Assembly: GCF_016772475.1 (NCBI RefSeq)
Contig: NZ_CP068595.1
Location: forward strand, 2,790,001 to 2,854,000
Length of the DNA stretch: 64,000 bases
Source: Paenibacillus sonchi
GTDB taxonomy: Bacteria; Bacillota; Bacilli; Paenibacillales; Paenibacillaceae
Direction of reading: 5' to 3'
Positions 53,714 to 63,117 of this stretch are shown here, piece by piece (position 1 is the first letter of the stretch; each line of letters begins with the position of its first letter). Under the pieces are notes generated by a model that worked only from the letters and a program-made list of their open reading frames with translations, was not told the origin of the DNA and ran no database searches. A program made the translations under genes and the position numbers.

Positions 53714-54709
53714 ATGGGACAGAGGGCAAATCTGCTAATTGTAAGAAATCGGTCTTATGAGCTGTATTATAGCCACTGGTGTGCGAATACACTGCCACGG
53801 GACTTGTTCTGGGGTCCTGAATATGCCGTCGAATTTATTGAACTTCAAACAAAGGTAGATGAATCCGGTTGGCTTAATGATATATGGGCTGAAGGCGGTG
53901 CTGTCCTTGATCTGGACATTAAGAAATTATTGATTTACGGCGGCGAAGATATACGGTTTGACATTCCGCTTCGAAATCTATATATACAGCTTATGCAAAA
54001 GACGTGGAACGGCTGGGAGATCGAGTGGGCTTATGGAGGTATTGCAGATTTAGCTTCTTATGTAGGCTACCCCAAGGAAAAGGTGTTAACCGTTGGTGAT
54101 AGTGATTTGAATAGTATCTGTTTAGCGCCTCCTGAAGAGAAAGACTGGGTTGAAACGGTGGCAAGTGTAAGATTCTCAGCAAATGAAATGCTAATATTCC
54201 CCTTAGGGGGAGGGATTGAAGAGTATTTGCTTCACGGCCTTGAAATAGTTGATAAGATCGATAAAGCATATGGCTATCAAAAGCTTGCTCTTAGCGAATG
54301 GAAGAAAGACTTTCCTCTGGGTGGCTTCCATCTTGATATTCCTCAAAAACGATTAGAATTTTGGCATGCTGACGTGATTTCCGGCTTATTCAGTCAGCTT
54401 CAGAATAAATGGCCCGGCTGGGATATTAATGAGAAGTTTAGTGATTATGCTGCACAACTCCGGAGCACACAAGGTCTGCTGGAGTTTCCGGCGGTCAACG
54501 GACAGCAACTACTCGAGGAACTAATTGTTCATCTGTTGAATGAACCATCGAACCCATTAAATGCGCTGTTCTATTTAGCTGAGAAGCTGGGAGAAGAAGG
54601 CAAGGAAGTGGAAATAAGCCCCTACGCTTTATCATATAATAATAGGCCCCTAACCAAGGAGTTAAAGGAAGAAATATTAGCCTCTGCATTAAAAGGCCTA
54701 TCCTCATAA
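53714..54709 (+). CDS. Unrecognised protein of 331 residues with an internal duplication
   Basis: A soluble protein beginning MGQRANLLIVRNRSYELYYS. Two segments repeat one pattern: VLDLDIKKLLIYGGEDI...YIQLMQKTWNGWEIEWAYGG (about 63-112) and FHLDIPQKRLEFWHADVISG...LQNKWPGWDINEKF (about 198-237). The shared core is LDI..K.L...(I/V)...LQ..W.GW.I. There is no signal peptide or catalytic motif. An ACGGAGGA site precedes the ATG. Such Trp-rich cytoplasmic proteins are sometimes immunity proteins, but nothing here proves it. Confidence 0.6.
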   Translation: MGQRANLLIVRNRSYELYYSHWCANTLPRDLFWGPEYAVEFIELQTKVDESGWLNDIWAEGGAVLDLDIKKLLIYGGEDIRFDIPLRNLYIQLMQKTWNGWEIEWAYGGIADLASYVGYPKEKVLTVGDSDLNSICLAPPEEKDWVETVASVRFSANEMLIFPLGGGIEEYLLHGLEIVDKIDKAYGYQKLALSEWKKDFPLGGFHLDIPQKRLEFWHADVISGLFSQLQNKWPGWDINEKFSDYAAQLRSTQGLLEFPAVNGQQLLEELIVHLLNEPSNPLNALFYLAEKLGEEGKEVEISPYALSYNNRPLTKELKEEILASALKGLSS

Positions 54710-54714
54710 ACAGT

Positions 54715-55014
54715 ATAATACTCTGCAACTACGAGTCCCCCGTCTTCAACCGCGAAGGTTAGGCTCTCTTCTGTTTGGTAATAGACCGGATACGCAGATG
54801 TTATAGCTCCAATTCTCTCCGCTTCTGGCGGCTTGCTTTTGCTTGAATGGTCCCTTCGTGGCTGCCGACATCATCTCATAGCGGGGATGACCGTCACGGA
54901 GACGAGGGCATCGGCCCAGACTCATCAGTGTGAAAAGAAATCCACATCAGCGGATTGAACCAGTGGACAACAAACACCAGGACCGCAAACGGCTTAATCA
55001 GATAATGGATTGTG
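54715..55014 (-). pseudogene. Remnant of a BlaR1/MecR1-type (M56) membrane peptidase gene
   Basis: On the minus strand 54935-55014 encodes YLIKPFAVLVFVVHWFNPLM followed by WISF, the hallmark segment before the metal-binding region of M56 peptidases (normally followed by MSRDME.SCDE). The frame is lost right after. Further on, 54719-54835 carries another coherent minus-strand stretch (ERIGAITSAYPVYYQTEESL, then TFAVEDGG) with no start. No intact gene can be built, so this 325-base gap holds gene debris. Confidence 0.5.
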
Positions 55015-55035
55015 AAAATATAAGGAGGGTGCAAC

Positions 55036-55641
55036 ATGAATCAGCAGGAACCATGGAAACAACTTGATGCAGAGTCCTCAGAGTTTCTGGATATCTCCAT
55101 CCGGGAAATGACGGCTGAGGATCAGGGCCGCTGGACGGATATGGACGATTCTTTTTTTGTAGATTCAGCTCTTGTCCTTTCATACATAGAGAATCAGTTC
55201 ACATACACCGTAAAAGACATTCCAATCTATGAGAAAAGATACTCAGAAGAAACCTCTGAGCAGGCAGACGTAACAGAGGATTCTGAGTACATCAATAACC
55301 CCGATCAAGTGGTTTATTTGGCTTTTGCGGAACAACAGGCGGTGGGGCGAATGGTATTGAAAAAGAATTGGAACCGTTATGCGCTTATTGAGATGATCCA
55401 GGTGGACAAGCAATTCAGAAGGTATGGGATCGGCCGACAACTGATGGAACAGGCCAAGCGCTGGGCGCAGGAACGGGGATTGCCTGGAATCATGCTGGAA
55501 ACGCAGAACATCAATGTGCAGGCATGCAGGTTCTATGAGCGCTGCGGGTTTGTAATTGGCGGGTTTGATCAATATGTGTATAAAGGAATCCCCGCCGTCA
55601 GCGGTGAGGTTGCGGTGTACTGGTATCTGCTTTTTGAATAG
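55036..55641 (+). CDS. satA: Streptothricin N-acetyltransferase-like GNAT protein
   Basis: A 201-residue acetyltransferase. The central and C-terminal part follows SatA/Sat closely: EYINNPDQVVYLAF, KKNWNRYALIEMIQVDKQFR, RYGIGRQLMEQA (acetyl-CoA loop), MLETQNINVQACRFYERCGF and the ending VAVYWYLLF. Sat enzymes acetylate the beta-lysine of streptothricin and give resistance. In Bacillaceae such genes are usually chromosomal and intrinsic. AAGGAGGG precedes the ATG. Resistance is inferred only; a hairpin (AGCCGC/GCGGCT, 55741-55762) follows the gene. Confidence 0.85.
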   Translation: MNQQEPWKQLDAESSEFLDISIREMTAEDQGRWTDMDDSFFVDSALVLSYIENQFTYTVKDIPIYEKRYSEETSEQADVTEDSEYINNPDQVVYLAFAEQQAVGRMVLKKNWNRYALIEMIQVDKQFRRYGIGRQLMEQAKRWAQERGLPGIMLETQNINVQACRFYERCGFVIGGFDQYVYKGIPAVSGEVAVYWYLLFE

Positions 55642-55821
55642 TGGGGGGAGCATCTAGATTCAGGGCAGTCAGACAGACAGTCTGGGTGGAAAAGAGGGCA
55701 AATACAAAGAGCCGTGCGGCAAACACATCTCTCGGAGCATAGCCGCTTTAAGGGCGGCGGCTTATTAAAGTCTTACCTGCGGCAATAGGACCGCTGGCTC
55801 CCCCGCCGGGGGCAGAATGCC

Positions 55822-56010
55822 GGAAACAACGGCAAAAGTGCCGTTGTTGTGTCGCCCCAGGGCGGAATGCCGGGAAACAACGGCAAAAGTGCCGTTGTTG
55901 TGTCGCCCCAGGGCGTAATGCCCGGAAACAACGGCAAAAGTGCCGTTGTTGTGTCGCCCCAGGGCGTAATGCCCGGAAACAACGGCAAAAGTGCCGTTGT
56001 TGAAGCCGCC
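55822..56010 (+). repeat. Four tandem copies of the 51-bp palindrome-bearing repeat (locus 2)
   Basis: Copies start at 55822, 55873, 55924 and 55975, again exactly 51 bases apart. Each has the hairpin AACAACGGCA, four bases (AAAG), TGCCGTTGTT. The linker TGTCGCCCCAGGGCGTAATG differs from that at locus 1. Spurious frames on both strands cross it. A GCCCGGGC-rich stretch follows. The array lies between the convergent satA-like and lysR genes and fills most of that 426-base gap. Confidence 0.85.
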
Positions 56011-56067
56011 CGGGCATTCCGCCCGGGCACCTCGCCGTTGTTCCCCCGGCGCCTCCCCCGGGCCGCT

Positions 56068-56949
56068 CTACTTTGTTAGCTCAATGAACTTGCTGGCCGC
56101 AGTCGTCAGCGGCATGTTGCGCATGGTCATCATGCCCACCTGGGCAGGGGGGAGCTGTACGTCGAGCTTAATTTCGAAGAGGGAGCCCTCTTCCAGCTCC
56201 TTGGACACGAATTCCCGCGTGACGAAGGAGATGCCGAGTCCTTTGCGGGCAAATTCGATCAGCAGGCCCACGCTGCCTACCTCGAATTCCGGCTTCAGCT
56301 CGTAGCCGTAACCCCGGAACAAGTCTGTAATGGCCATCCGTGCACGGCTGCTGCGGGAGAAGAGGATGATGGGATATTGAAGCAGCTCTTCAATAGAGAG
56401 CACCTTCTGATTCAGCCCGGCATAGTGGCTGCCCGCAATGAAGCAGTCCTGGAGCTGAAGCCCCTGCCGCACTTCAAGCTGGGGATCGGCGATCGGCATG
56501 CGCACCACGCCCAGGTCAACGAGGCCCTCTTTTAAATAAGAGATGACTTCGGGTGTAGTCCCGTGGATCAGATGCAGCCGGATGCCGGGGTAGCGCTGGT
56601 GAAAGACTTCGATGAAGGGCAGCAGATAATGCTTGAACAGGGAATCACTGCCGCCAATCCGCAGCTCGCCGTTGTCGAGGTTTTTGAGTTCGGCCATCTT
56701 CTTCTCGGCCTGGGTGATGAGAATGTGCGACTGCTCGATATAGGAGTACAAGGTGGCCCCCTCCGGTGTCAGTACCACGCCTTTGGAATTCCGGGTAAAC
56801 AGGGTCAGGCCAAAGCTGTCTTCCAGTTGCTTGATCGCATGGCTGACGCTGGGCTGGGTAATGTAGAGGGATTTGGCGGCCTGGGTCAGGCTTCCGGTCT
56901 TTGCTGCCCAGTAAAAAACCTTATACAGCTCAAAGTTGTTCATAGACAT
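56068..56949 (-). CDS. LysR family transcriptional regulator
   Basis: A 293-residue regulator. The N-terminal winged helix is SLTQAAKSLYITQPSVSHAI, followed by the linker helix and a periplasmic-binding-like effector domain (GELRIGGSDSLFKHYLLPFI ... DLGVVRMPIADPQLEV). It is divergent from zwf with about 100 bases between the starts, the usual arrangement for a LysR activator and its target. It is probably a regulator of the pentose phosphate genes, but the effector is unknown. Confidence 0.85.
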   Translation of the reverse strand: MSMNNFELYKVFYWAAKTGSLTQAAKSLYITQPSVSHAIKQLEDSFGLTLFTRNSKGVVLTPEGATLYSYIEQSHILITQAEKKMAELKNLDNGELRIGGSDSLFKHYLLPFIEVFHQRYPGIRLHLIHGTTPEVISYLKEGLVDLGVVRMPIADPQLEVRQGLQLQDCFIAGSHYAGLNQKVLSIEELLQYPIILFSRSSRARMAITDLFRGYGYELKPEFEVGSVGLLIEFARKGLGISFVTREFVSKELEEGSLFEIKLDVQLPPAQVGMMTMRNMPLTTAASKFIELTK

Positions 56950-57048
56950 GGTCTATAGCTCCTGTGAAATATATTAATTACTTGCATGGTTCGTATTTGT
57001 ATTATAGTGTACTCAGGAAAGATAAACCAGAGCAGAAGGAGAATGGAG

Positions 57049-58560
57049 ATGGAGGCAACTACATTTGTTTTGTTTGGAGCGACAGGAGATTTGGCCCGAA
57101 GAAAGATCTATCCTGCGCTGTATAATTTATATCTCGACCACAAGCTGCACCATTCATTCTCTGTGATTGGTCTTGGCAGAAGAGAAGTGGCTGATGAAGC
57201 CTTTCAGGCTATGGTGGAGCGGTCGATCCGGGATTTTTCCCGGCGGGAAGTGAATGATTCTGCGTCCGTGCGCGGCTTCCTGAAGGCCTTCCGATATAAT
57301 GTGCTGGATGTGGGGCACACAGAAGATTATCTTAAGCTGCTGCAGCGGGTTGAACAGCTGGAAGCGGACATGGGCAGTTCCCCGAACCGGATGTTCTATT
57401 TATCCGTCGGCCCTGAGTTTTTTGAACCCATTGCCTTGAATATCAAGGAGAGCGGTCTGGGTGCCGCCAAGGGCTGGAAACGCCTGGTGATTGAAAAGCC
57501 CTTCGGCCATGATCTGCAGTCAGCCCAGGAGCTGAATCTGAAGCTGAGCGAGGCTTTTACCGAGGATGAAATTTTCCGGATCGACCATTACCTGGGCAAA
57601 CCGATGGTGCAGGAGCTGGATGTGTTCCAGCAGACGAATCCGGTGCTTCATGCCCTCTGGAACAACCGCTACATTGCCAATGTGCAGATTACCGCAGGCG
57701 AAACGGTGGGTGTGGAAGAAAGAGCGGGGTACTACGATCACGTGGGTGCGCTGAGAGACATGTTCCAGAATCATATGCTCCAGCTGCTGATGATGCTGGC
57801 GATCCGCCTGCCGAAAGACAGCACAGCAGACGAAGTGCGCTTCAAAAAGAAAGAAGTGATGGAGTCCCTGGAGCCACTGGAAGAAGCCGATGTCCAGTTC
57901 AATGTAATCCGCGGGCAGTATACCGCAGGTACCATCCAGGGCAAGCCGGCGCTGGGCTACACCGCTGAACCGGGAATTCCGGCCGATTCACAGAACGATA
58001 CCTTTATTGCCGCCAGATTGCAGATTGACGATCCCTTCTGGAAGGGTGTGCCTTTCTATATCCGGACCGGGAAGAGAATGAAAGAGAAATCGACGCGTAT
58101 TGTCATTGAGTTCAAAGAGCCGCTTAAGCAGAACTCGTCAGCCGCCGAGGATGATATTCCTAATCTGCTGGTGTTCGAGATCAGTCCGAACGAGGGAATA
58201 ACGCTGCAGCTCAAGGCCAGAGATCCCCAGCACAAAGGGAAGTTCAAAGCGATGCACATTGATTTTCATACCAGCTCTATTGAAGTGCCGGAGGCTTATG
58301 AAAATCTGATTTATGATGCGCTGCACGGAGATCCGTCGTTCTTTGCGCATTGGAATGAGGTGGAGCTGTCCTGGAAATGGGTGCAGCCGATCCTGAATGC
58401 TTTTGCCAAGAATAGCGTTCCTCTCTATCATTATGCAGCCGGGACGTTTGGACCTGCCGAATCAGACCAGCTGCTTGCAGAGAACGGGCATCACTGGTGG
58501 CTTGACTCTGCCGTGGATGAAGAAAGCGAGCTTGCGCTGCCTGTTGCTTCAAATTTTTAA
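57049..58560 (+). CDS. zwf: Glucose-6-phosphate 1-dehydrogenase
   Basis: A 503-residue cytoplasmic enzyme that oxidises glucose-6-phosphate with NADP as the first step of the oxidative pentose phosphate pathway. Visible are the dinucleotide motif GATGDLARRK near the start, EKPFGHDLQSA, and the active-site RIDHYLGKP, plus FYIRTGKRM later. ATG at 57049 is favoured by AGAAGGAGA 8 bases upstream; ATG 57043 is nearly on top of that site. First gene of zwf-tal-gnd. Confidence 0.95.
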   Translation: MEATTFVLFGATGDLARRKIYPALYNLYLDHKLHHSFSVIGLGRREVADEAFQAMVERSIRDFSRREVNDSASVRGFLKAFRYNVLDVGHTEDYLKLLQRVEQLEADMGSSPNRMFYLSVGPEFFEPIALNIKESGLGAAKGWKRLVIEKPFGHDLQSAQELNLKLSEAFTEDEIFRIDHYLGKPMVQELDVFQQTNPVLHALWNNRYIANVQITAGETVGVEERAGYYDHVGALRDMFQNHMLQLLMMLAIRLPKDSTADEVRFKKKEVMESLEPLEEADVQFNVIRGQYTAGTIQGKPALGYTAEPGIPADSQNDTFIAARLQIDDPFWKGVPFYIRTGKRMKEKSTRIVIEFKEPLKQNSSAAEDDIPNLLVFEISPNEGITLQLKARDPQHKGKFKAMHIDFHTSSIEVPEAYENLIYDALHGDPSFFAHWNEVELSWKWVQPILNAFAKNSVPLYHYAAGTFGPAESDQLLAENGHHWWLDSAVDEESELALPVASNF

Positions 58561-58599
58561 TACTACAATTAGTTCAACTAAAAATGGAGGATTAAGAAT

Positions 58600-59268
58600 A
58601 TGAAATTTTTTATCGATACCGCTAATGTGGAAGACATCAAAAAAGCATACCAAATCGGTGTTTTGTCCGGAGTCACAACGAATCCATCCCTGGTTGCCAA
58701 AGAAGGCGTGAAATTCGAAGACCGCATTGCAGAGATTCTGCGCACCGTGCCTGAGGTGGAGTCTGTGTCTGCCGAAGTGACGCCGGATGCTGTCACCGCT
58801 GAAGAGATGATCGCACAGGCGAATGAGCTGATCAAGATCAACAACTATGACAAAAACATCACGATCAAGCTCCCGATGACGCTCGCAGGTCTGGAGGCCT
58901 GCCGTTACCTCACTCAAAAAGGTGTAAAAACCAACGTTACGCTAATCTTCACTGTGAACCAGGCGCTGCTCGCTGCCCGTGCAGGAGCTACCTATGTATC
59001 GCCGTTCCTGGGCCGTCTGGATGATATCTCCGAGGATGGAGTCCAATTGATCGTAAAAGTTGCCGAGCTGTTCCGCATTCACAACCTGGACGCGCAGATT
59101 ATCGCAGCTTCGGTCCGCCATCCGGACCACGTAACCCGCGTAGCCATGGCTGGTGCGCATATTGCCACCATTCCGTTCAGCGTAATCGAGCAAATCTCCA
59201 AGCACCCGCTGACCGATCAGGGGCTGGAGAAATTCGCTGCCGACTGGAAAAAAGCGCCGCAGGTTTAA
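58600..59268 (+). CDS. tal: Transaldolase (fructose-6-phosphate aldolase/TalC-like subfamily)
   Basis: A 222-residue enzyme of the short transaldolase branch. [16 protein letters not shown] begins the barrel, followed by SGVTTNPSL, the Schiff-base lysine K90 in ITIKLPMT and [10 protein letters not shown]. It exchanges dihydroxyacetone units between pentose phosphates and glycolytic sugars. It lies 39 bases after zwf and 30 before gnd, giving a compact pentose phosphate operon. TGGAGGA precedes the ATG. Confidence 0.94.
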   Translation: MKFFIDTANVEDIKKAYQIGVLSGVTTNPSLVAKEGVKFEDRIAEILRTVPEVESVSAEVTPDAVTAEEMIAQANELIKINNYDKNITIKLPMTLAGLEACRYLTQKGVKTNVTLIFTVNQALLAARAGATYVSPFLGRLDDISEDGVQLIVKVAELFRIHNLDAQIIAASVRHPDHVTRVAMAGAHIATIPFSVIEQISKHPLTDQGLEKFAADWKKAPQV

Positions 59269-59298
59269 TTCAGCACATATCATAGGAGGTTATGAACG

Positions 59299-60714
59299 AT
59301 GGGGAAACAGCAGATTGGTGTGGTCGGATTAGCCGTTATGGGGAAGAATCTGGCCTTGAATATGGAGAGCAAAGGGTTTTCAGTGGCCCTCTACAACCGT
59401 TCCCGGGAGAAGACGGATGAACTGCTTGCGGAAGCAGCAGACAAAAACTTCACAGGTGCCTACAGCATCGAAGAGTTTGTCCAGTCCCTGGAGACGCCGC
59501 GCAAAATCATGATTATGGTCAAGGCCGGCAAGCCGACAGATGATACGATTCAGCAGCTGGTGCCGCATCTGTCGCCAGGGGATATCCTGATTGACGGCGG
59601 CAACGCCTTTTTCCCGGATACGCAAAGACGGAACAAGGAGCTTCAGGCCCAAGGCTTCCGCTTCATCGGGGCCGGGGTATCCGGCGGTGAAGAAGGGGCG
59701 CTGAAAGGACCGGCCATCATGCCGGGCGGGCAAAAGGACGCCTACGAGCTGGTAGAACCGATCCTGACGGCCATTTCGGCCAAAGTGGACGGGGACCCTT
59801 GTTCGACCTACATCGGCGAAGATGGTGCCGGGCACTATGTCAAAATGGTGCATAACGGCATTGAATACGGCGACATGCAGCTCATCGGTGAAGCGTATCA
59901 ACTGCTGAAGGATGTACTCGGCCTGGATACCGCTGAACTGCATGAGATTTTCTCGGAATGGAACCGCGGGGAGCTAAGCAGCTATCTGATTGAAATCACG
60001 GCAGATATTTTTGCCAAAGCTGACCCGGATACCGGCAAACCGATGGTTGATGTAATCCTGGATTCCGCCGGACAAAAGGGAACAGGCAAATGGACGAGCC
60101 AAAATGCCCTCGATCTGGGTGTTCCATTGTCCATCATTACCGAATCCGTCTTTGCCCGGTTCATCTCAGCGATGAAGGAAGAACGTGTGGCTGCAAGCAA
60201 ACGCCTGAAGGGGCCTGCGGTCAAGGGGTATGACGGCGATGCCAAGGAGTTCATCGAGGCGGTCCGCAAAGCGCTGTATGCCAGCAAAATCGCCTCCTAC
60301 GCCCAGGGCTTTGCCCAAATGAGAGTGGCTTCGGATGAGTATAACTGGAACCTCAACTATGGCAGCATTGCGATGATTTTCCGCGGGGGCTGCATTATCC
60401 GCGCAGGCTTCCTGCAAAATATCAAGGACGCCTATGACCGCGATCCTGAACTCAAGAACCTGTTCCTGGATGAGTACTTCAGCAGCGTGGTGCACAACTA
60501 CCAGGAAGCCTGGAGAGATGTGGTGGCGCTTGCCGTCAAAAGAGGAATCCCGGTTCCGGCGTTTGCCTCCGGACTGGCCTATTATGACAGCTACCGTTCG
60601 GAACGTCTTCCGGCCAACCTGCTGCAGGCGCAAAGAGATTATTTTGGAGCGCATACCTTTGAACGGCTGGATCAGCCGGGAAGCTTCCATTTTCAATGGA
60701 TGGACCAGAATTAA
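59299..60714 (+). CDS. gnd: 6-phosphogluconate dehydrogenase (decarboxylating)
   Basis: A 471-residue enzyme that converts 6-phosphogluconate to ribulose-5-phosphate and CO2 with NADP. Motifs: [18 protein letters not shown] (Rossmann), [30 protein letters not shown] and [14 protein letters not shown]. Length is typical. AGGAGG precedes the ATG. Last gene of the operon, followed by a strong terminator. With zwf and tal it supplies NADPH and pentoses and can absorb pentoses from xylan breakdown. Confidence 0.96.
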   Translation: MGKQQIGVVGLAVMGKNLALNMESKGFSVALYNRSREKTDELLAEAADKNFTGAYSIEEFVQSLETPRKIMIMVKAGKPTDDTIQQLVPHLSPGDILIDGGNAFFPDTQRRNKELQAQGFRFIGAGVSGGEEGALKGPAIMPGGQKDAYELVEPILTAISAKVDGDPCSTYIGEDGAGHYVKMVHNGIEYGDMQLIGEAYQLLKDVLGLDTAELHEIFSEWNRGELSSYLIEITADIFAKADPDTGKPMVDVILDSAGQKGTGKWTSQNALDLGVPLSIITESVFARFISAMKEERVAASKRLKGPAVKGYDGDAKEFIEAVRKALYASKIASYAQGFAQMRVASDEYNWNLNYGSIAMIFRGGCIIRAGFLQNIKDAYDRDPELKNLFLDEYFSSVVHNYQEAWRDVVALAVKRGIPVPAFASGLAYYDSYRSERLPANLLQAQRDYFGAHTFERLDQPGSFHFQWMDQN

Positions 60715-60733
60715 TCAGATAAGATTAAACCAT

Positions 60734-60763
60734 AAAGCCCGGGCCTGCGCCCGGGCTTTTTTT
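60734..60763 (+). terminator. Terminator of the zwf-tal-gnd operon
   Basis: AAAGCCCGGGC pairs with GCCCGGGCTTT around CTGC, followed by TTTTTTT. Confidence 0.92.
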
Positions 60764-60905
60764 GGCATATCAGAAAGTTATATATTTCCGGTCCCTTTTT
60801 TTAGCAATCCATAAGAAATTAAGCCGGCTATTTGGTCTATAATGAAGAGGAACGTCTGGCAGTGGAGCATTCCAGCTGCAATAGAACATTCAGGAGGGAT
60901 CTGTT

Positions 60906-61388
60906 ATGCCGAAAATTGTTACGAATCTATGGTTCGATACGGAAGCGGAAGAAGCGGCGAAATATTACACCTCGATTTTCAAAAATTCCCGGATCACAAA
61001 TACCGCATATTATGGTGAAGGCGGCAGGCGTCCTGCCGGGACGGTGCTGACGGTGACGTTTGAACTGGACGGACAAGTATACACCGCGCTGAACGGCGGC
61101 CCTGAATTCAAGTTTACGGAAGCGATTTCCCTGTTGGTGAACTGCGAGGGGCAGGAGGAAGTCGACGAGCTGTGGGAAAAGCTGTCCGCAGGCGGCACGG
61201 AAGGGCCGTGCGGATGGCTGAAAGACAGATACGGCTTATCGTGGCAGATTTTCCCGACTATTCTGGGAGAGCTGCTGAACGATCCCGATCCCGTCAAAGC
61301 ACAAAGAGTCATGCAGGCAATGCTGCAAATGAGCAAGCTGGACATTGCCGCTCTGAAGCGGGCGCATGAGGGCAGCGGTTTGGAGTGA
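60906..61388 (+). CDS. VOC family protein, PhnB-like
   Basis: A 160-residue protein of the glyoxalase/bleomycin-resistance (VOC) fold, PhnB branch: [20 protein letters not shown] at the start, [20 protein letters not shown], then [18 protein letters not shown]. Most such proteins are uncharacterised; old annotations call them 3-demethylubiquinone methyltransferase by error. Monocistronic with its own terminator. CAGGAGG precedes the ATG. Confidence 0.88.
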   Translation: MPKIVTNLWFDTEAEEAAKYYTSIFKNSRITNTAYYGEGGRRPAGTVLTVTFELDGQVYTALNGGPEFKFTEAISLLVNCEGQEEVDELWEKLSAGGTEGPCGWLKDRYGLSWQIFPTILGELLNDPDPVKAQRVMQAMLQMSKLDIAALKRAHEGSGLE

Positions 61389-61412
61389 ACCCGATTAATA
61401 ATCCTGTAGTCC

Positions 61413-61438
61413 AAAAGATGCGGCAGCCGCATCTTTTT
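61413..61438 (+). terminator. Terminator after the VOC gene
   Basis: AAAAGATGCGGC pairs with CCGCATCTTTTT around a tiny loop; the arms include the T-run. Confidence 0.88.
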
Positions 61439-61609
61439 CTGTATTTAATTGGATGCCCCCTCGCTGTTGTTCGCTATTGTCATTCCACATGAATTCCCGT
61501 ACAATTCTACAAGGTAATCCTTCAGCGCGTTAATGAATATCACAGCGTTGGAGCTTACTTACATAGTATGATAGCTGCACATAAGAGAGACATATGAAGG
61601 GGAGCGTTC

Positions 61610-62974
61610 TTGTTGGAAGCTAAGCAATTAAACAGGGGTCTTAAGACAAGGCATATTGAACTGATTGCACTCGGGGGGACCATTGGTGTGGGCCTCTTTA
61701 TGGGATCGGCCAGCACGATCAAATGGGCAGGGCCTTCAGTGCTGCTGGCTTATCTGCTGGCGGGAATCATCATGTTTTTTGTTATGCGCATTATGGGGGA
61801 GATGCTGGTGCTGGAACCGGTGACCGGCTCTTTCGCTACGTTTGCTCACAAGTATATTCATCCGCTTGCGGGTTTTATGACCGCCTGGAGCTACTGGTTC
61901 CTGTGGGTTACGGTAGGGATGGCGGAAGTTACGGCAATCGGGATCTATGTGGGCTACTGGTTTCCGGGGATTCCGCAATGGCTGCCGGCATTGGCAGGTG
62001 TAGGGATTATCGCGGCGGCTAATCTGGCGGCGGTGAAGTTCTATGGAGAATTTGAATTCTGGTTCGCCATGATCAAGGTGGTGGCCATTGCGGTAATGCT
62101 CGTGCTGGGCACTGGGATGATCTTTTTTGGTCTGGGTAATGGAGGGCATCCCATAGGCCTTTCCAACCTATACAGCCACGGTGGTTTTTTTGCCGGGGGC
62201 TTGAAGGGTTTTCTGTTTGCGCTTTGCATCGTCACGGCCGCCTATCAAGGGATTGAACTGGTGGGGATTACGGCCGGAGAAGCCGAGAATCCGAAATATA
62301 CGCTGCAAAAAGCGATCAAAAACATCATCTGGCGCATTCTGATTTTTTACGTGGGCGCGGTCTTTGTGATTGTCACGATCTATCCTTGGGATCAGGTGGG
62401 GGAAATCGGCAGTCCGTTTGTTTTGACCTTTGCCAAGGTGGGGATTGTGGCTGCGGCGGGCATCATTAATTTTGTGGTGCTGACCGCCGCCATGTCCGGC
62501 TGCAACAGCGGAATTTACAGTGCGGGAAGAATGCTGTATACGCTGGCGAAGAACGGACAGGCCCCGAAGTTTTTTGGCAAAGTCTCGAAGACCGGTGTAC
62601 CGAGGAACAGTATTATCACGACAATCGCCCTGCTGCTGCTGGGTGTTCTGTTCAACTATCTGATGCCTGACTCCAAGCTGTTTCTGTACATATACAGTGC
62701 CAGTATTCTTCCGGGAATGGTGCCGTGGTTTGCACTCGCGGTCAGCCAGTTCCGGTTCCGGGCGAAATGGCGAAGCGAAATGGGCGCGCATCCGTTCAAG
62801 TCACTGTTCTTTCCGGTCAGCAACTATATCACGGTAATCTTTCTGTCGCTGGTGCTGGTCGGCATGTGGTTTAATCCGGATACCCGCACTCCCCTGATTG
62901 TCGGCGCAGTCTTTATTCTAATGGTCATTGCCGGATATTATGTGTTCGGGATTGGCAGAGGCCAGCAGCGTTAA
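61610..62974 (+). CDS. Amino acid permease (APC family)
   Basis: A 454-residue transporter with 12 predicted helices. The start [20 protein letters not shown] is the family signature of amino-acid/proton symporters, with the GTIGVGLF unwound segment in helix 1. [21 protein letters not shown] is the conserved loop 8 region. It is close to the proline/aromatic/GABA-type AAT subfamily; the substrate is not determined. The TTG start at 61610 has AAGGGGAG 6 bases upstream. It has no operon partner. Confidence 0.88.
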   Translation: MLEAKQLNRGLKTRHIELIALGGTIGVGLFMGSASTIKWAGPSVLLAYLLAGIIMFFVMRIMGEMLVLEPVTGSFATFAHKYIHPLAGFMTAWSYWFLWVTVGMAEVTAIGIYVGYWFPGIPQWLPALAGVGIIAAANLAAVKFYGEFEFWFAMIKVVAIAVMLVLGTGMIFFGLGNGGHPIGLSNLYSHGGFFAGGLKGFLFALCIVTAAYQGIELVGITAGEAENPKYTLQKAIKNIIWRILIFYVGAVFVIVTIYPWDQVGEIGSPFVLTFAKVGIVAAAGIINFVVLTAAMSGCNSGIYSAGRMLYTLAKNGQAPKFFGKVSKTGVPRNSIITTIALLLLGVLFNYLMPDSKLFLYIYSASILPGMVPWFALAVSQFRFRAKWRSEMGAHPFKSLFFPVSNYITVIFLSLVLVGMWFNPDTRTPLIVGAVFILMVIAGYYVFGIGRGQQR

Positions 62975-63117
62975 CAGGGAATGCCATGCGCTGGTCAAGC
63001 TGGCGCGCTGTAATTTATTAATAAATCCAGAGTGCCTGGTTCACTTTATTTAGCAGCTCAATACAACCGATATTAATATGGAGCCTTGAGAAAACTCCAT
63101 GAAAGGAATTATTGAGC

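Noticed and set aside
55849..56079. A plus-strand frame of PGNNGKSAVV repeats and its minus-strand counterparts
   Set aside because: Same explanation as at 15274: a stop-free repeat period of 51 bases, open on both strands, between convergent genes.
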